Origin: an uncultured beta proteobacterium
Lineage (GTDB): Bacteria > Pseudomonadota > Gammaproteobacteria > Burkholderiales > Burkholderiaceae_C
Length of the DNA stretch: 33,096 nucleotides
NCBI GenBank assembly: GCA_903945325.1
Contig: CAJAVE010000037.1
Span: 1-33,096 of the forward strand
Reading direction: 5' to 3'
The notes below the pieces were generated by a model. It had not been told where the DNA came from and ran no database searches. It worked only from the letters and a program-made list of their open reading frames with translations. The first letter of the stretch is position 1. The number at the start of each line of letters is the position of its first letter. Positions 31,708 to 33,096 of this stretch are shown here, in pieces. A program made the position numbers and the translations under genes.

Positions 31708-31966
31708 AAAGTTCGAGCAACAGTTTGATGAGGGTGTCGACATCACGGCTTCTTTGGACTTGTCCAAAGCCAAGCGCGTGCTGCAGGAGCAGAAGCGAGT
31801 GAATGTCGATTTTCCAACATGGATGATTGACTCGCTTGATCGCGAAGCTAGCAAACTGGGGGTTACCAGGCAGTCTGTTATTAAGGTCTGGCTAGCCGAA
31901 CGTCTTGAGGCGACGGCTTCTAACTTGCCGTTCAAAAGGACGCGCACAGGCACCGCGCACCGCTGA
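31697..31966 (+). CDS. brnA: Cassette 3: BrnA-family antitoxin (orphaned)
   Basis: An 89-residue ribbon-helix-helix antitoxin that in brnTA systems binds the BrnT RNase and represses the operon. N-terminal part with DEGVDITASLDLSKAKRV, then RHH domain KRVNVDFPTWMIDSLDREAS followed by KLGVTRQSVIKVWLAERLEA (33-72). Family members usually end soon after LAERLE; here a basic tail NLPFKRTRTGTAHR is encoded by the attC3 sequence. The promoter normally in front of brnT is absent, so expression would depend on upstream transcription. Its toxin partner survives only as a short 3' fragment. Confidence 0.85.
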   Translation: MKAKKFEQQFDEGVDITASLDLSKAKRVLQEQKRVNVDFPTWMIDSLDREASKLGVTRQSVIKVWLAERLEATASNLPFKRTRTGTAHR

Positions 31967-31980
31967 CCTCTGCGTTAGGC
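31918..31980 (+). other. attC3 recombination site
   Basis: R'' TTCTAAC (31918-31924; one deviation from RYYYAAC) and R' GTTAGGC (31974-31980), 63 bp, close to the classic 59-base element length. Left box GTTCAAAAGGACGCGC and right GCGC...GCTGACCTC pair imperfectly. The brnA stop codon lies within it. Confidence 0.75.
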
Positions 31981-32001
31981 CGCACAAGCGAGCCCTTCAT
32001 C

Positions 32002-32634
32002 ATGCATACTTTCCGCCGCACTCTCCTCGCCCTCGTGGCGCTGCTGTCGTCCACCGCAGCGCAGACTCAAAATTCCAAACCTATGGAGAAGCCCATGGTT
32101 GCTAAATCAGCTCTTGTTGTTGTTGATGCTCAAGTTGGAGTACTAGCACCCATTTGGGAATCGGCACGTGTAGTCGCCAATCTGGAACGGCTGGTTGCCA
32201 AAGCGAGGTCCGAGAAGGCGCTGATCGTCTGGGTTCAGCACTCCGATGATGAGCTGAAGTTCGGGTCTGATGCCTGGAAGCTAGCCCCAAGCTTCGTGCC
32301 AGCCGCTACAGAGATCACCGTACATAAGAAATACAACTCTTCGTTCGCTGATACAAGTCTCGATCAGCAGTTGCGATCTCACGGTGTTTCTCGAATTGTC
32401 TTGGCCGGCGCGGCCACAAACTGGTGCATCCGGGCAACTGCCTACGCTGCAGTGGATCGCGGCTACAGCCTCGCACTTGTCAGTGACGCACACTCAACCG
32501 AATCAATGCAGTTTAAGGATGGCCGCGTGGTCAGTGCCGAGTCGATCGTTACCGACCTGAATGTTGTCTTCAAATGGCTCAGCGCTCCGAACGTGAAGAC
32601 CGAGGTTCTGGAAGCCGCAGGTGTTGGGTTTTAG
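32002..32634 (+). CDS. Cassette 4: isochorismatase-family cysteine hydrolase with signal peptide
   Basis: A 210-residue member of the isochorismatase/nicotinamidase superfamily. The catalytic triad is visible: Asp42 in ALVVVDAQVG, Lys110 in VHKKYNSSF and Cys142 in GAATNWCIRATAYAA; the cis-peptide region VLAGAATN is intact. The first 23 residues MHTFRRTLLALVALLSSTAA look like a secretion signal, which is unusual as most relatives are cytosolic. Met28 or Met32 (ATGs at 32083 and 32095) would give a normal cytosolic enzyme instead. Substrate unknown. It starts 21 bases after the attC3 junction. Confidence 0.86.
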   Translation: MHTFRRTLLALVALLSSTAAQTQNSKPMEKPMVAKSALVVVDAQVGVLAPIWESARVVANLERLVAKARSEKALIVWVQHSDDELKFGSDAWKLAPSFVPAATEITVHKKYNSSFADTSLDQQLRSHGVSRIVLAGAATNWCIRATAYAAVDRGYSLALVSDAHSTESMQFKDGRVVSAESIVTDLNVVFKWLSAPNVKTEVLEAAGVGF

Positions 32635-32639
32635 GTGCG

Positions 32640-32690
32640 GCCTCACACGTTGCTCGTCTCGGACAGGCTATGCGTCGAATGCAGCAGTCC
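32640..32690 (+). other. Decayed terminal attC (attC4)
   Basis: GCCTCAC (32640-32646; one base off GCCTAAC), then GTTGCTCGTC and CGGAC, the same left arm as attC2, and a GCAGCAG block further on as in attC2. No GTTRRRY right core follows before the next repeat, so the site is truncated or mutated and marks the end of the array. Confidence 0.6.
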
Positions 32691-32776
32691 CAACCCAACA
32701 AAATACGCCCTCAAGGCGGGCCACGCCGCCTGCCTTGCGCGCGGTAGCTCCTGACAAAGCATTTGCAAGCAAAATG

Positions 32777-32826
32777 TGCCTCCAGCCCCCGTGAATATTG
32801 CGCAACAAGCTATTAAATCAATAGCA
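32777..32826 (+). repeat. Dispersed 50-bp hairpin repeat, copy 6
   Basis: TGCCTCCAGCCCCCGTG, then AATATTGCGCAACAAG and hairpin GCTAT-N7-ATAGC. It lies between the end of the cassette array and dbpA. Confidence 0.75.
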
Positions 32827-32877
32827 TCTAGGGCAGACAACCAACCGCGTTGAAACCCCAAGCCCGATAATCGCGGC

Positions 32878-33096
32878 ATGACTGCTTTCTCCTCTCTCCC
32901 CCTCTCGCCCGCCGTACTGGCCAACCTGCAACAACTGGGCTACGCGTCCATGACCCCCATCCAGGCGGCCAGCCTGCCCATTGCCCTGGCAGGCCAGGAC
33001 CTGATCGCCCTGGCCCAGACCGGCAGTGGCAAGACCGCCGCCTTTGCGCTGGCGCTTTTGGCCAAGCTCACCCCGCGCTGGTTTGCCGTGCAGGCC
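32878..33096 (+). CDS. dbpA: DEAD-box ATP-dependent RNA helicase DbpA, N-terminus (runs off window)
   Basis: The first 73 codons are visible. [20 protein letters not shown] followed by [13 protein letters not shown] is the Q motif and [16 protein letters not shown] is motif I (Walker A). The opening MTAFSSL and the TPIQAASLP spacing match DbpA, the helicase activated by 23S rRNA hairpin 92 in ribosome assembly. The distinguishing C-terminal RNA-binding domain is outside the window, so another DEAD-box helicase remains possible. Start ATG at 32878 has no strong ribosome binding site. Confidence 0.82.
   Translation, partial: MTAFSSLPLSPAVLANLQQLGYASMTPIQAASLPIALAGQDLIALAQTGSGKTAAFALALLAKLTPRWFAVQA

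Larger units (their letters stand above)
30175..32646 (+). mobile_element. Integron gene-cassette array without integrase (CALIN-type)
   Basis: Four successive single-gene units, all on the plus strand, separated by attC sites. The cassette junctions GTTAGGC lie at 30174, 30770, 31310 and 31974, giving cassettes of 596, 540 and 664 bp, plus a last unit whose attC is decayed. Genes start 10-28 bases after each junction and stop at or inside the next attC, the compact layout typical of cassettes. No intI gene lies in the window. Confidence 0.85.

Noticed and set aside
30687..31980. Regularly spaced similar sequences considered as a CRISPR array.
   Set aside because: The repeats are 63-90 bp imperfect palindromes about 500-650 bp apart with genes between them, which fits attC sites and not CRISPR.

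Overview
The window looks like a chromosomal segment of a betaproteobacterium of the Comamonadaceae, Rhodoferax/Polaromonas-like. This rests on protein content (DUF1840 protein, PHA-granule proteins, a Bug-type solute receptor, HAAT-type ABC genes beside acyl-CoA ligases) and on a roughly 50-bp dispersed repeat present six times. The assignment comes from family knowledge, not from a search.

Layout. 1-140: start of an IS30-family transposase running off the left edge. 298-1728: dsbB and an EamA exporter. 2404-8657: a storage-carbon neighbourhood with a PHA phasin, a patatin phospholipase and its TetR regulator, a TPR-like protein, a wax ester synthase/DGAT, an acyl-CoA-binding protein, a PHA-system protein and a DUF1840 protein. 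8664-9635: a Bug/TctC receptor. 9763-18288: a leftward operon running acyl-CoA synthetase, livG, livH, livM, periplasmic binding protein, livF, PaaK-like protein. It reads as uptake plus CoA activation of a carboxylic acid, with a divergent Crp/Fnr regulator (18456-19169) and two adjacent palindromes between them. 19307-20803: a small unknown protein, bacteriohemerythrin and a DUF3334 protein. 20959-25327: an RluF-like pseudouridine synthase, an alpha/beta hydrolase and htpG with a clear heat-shock (sigma32) promoter. 25316-29662, leftward: a methyltransferase, an Lgt-like/TlpA fusion, an M14 carboxypeptidase and an M48 lipoprotein protease. The window ends in the start of dbpA.

The most unusual region is 30120-32700: an integron gene-cassette array with no integrase gene in the window (CALIN type). 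Three attC sites can be delimited by GCCTAAC-like and GTTAGGC core boxes (30687-30776, 31230-31316, 31918-31980). An attI-like site ending in GTTAGGC (30174-30180) precedes the first cassette and a decayed attC ends the array. Cassettes 2 and 3 begin with the same gene, identical but for five bases over 322 bp. In the second copy the gene is cut and joined to the last codons of a BrnT-type toxin gene, leaving its BrnA antitoxin intact. The fourth cassette carries an isochorismatase-like hydrolase with a signal peptide.

The 50-bp repeat ends in a short hairpin (GCTAT-N7-ATAGC). One copy feeds into a bidirectional terminator that also supplies a stop codon, and another directly abuts a start codon.
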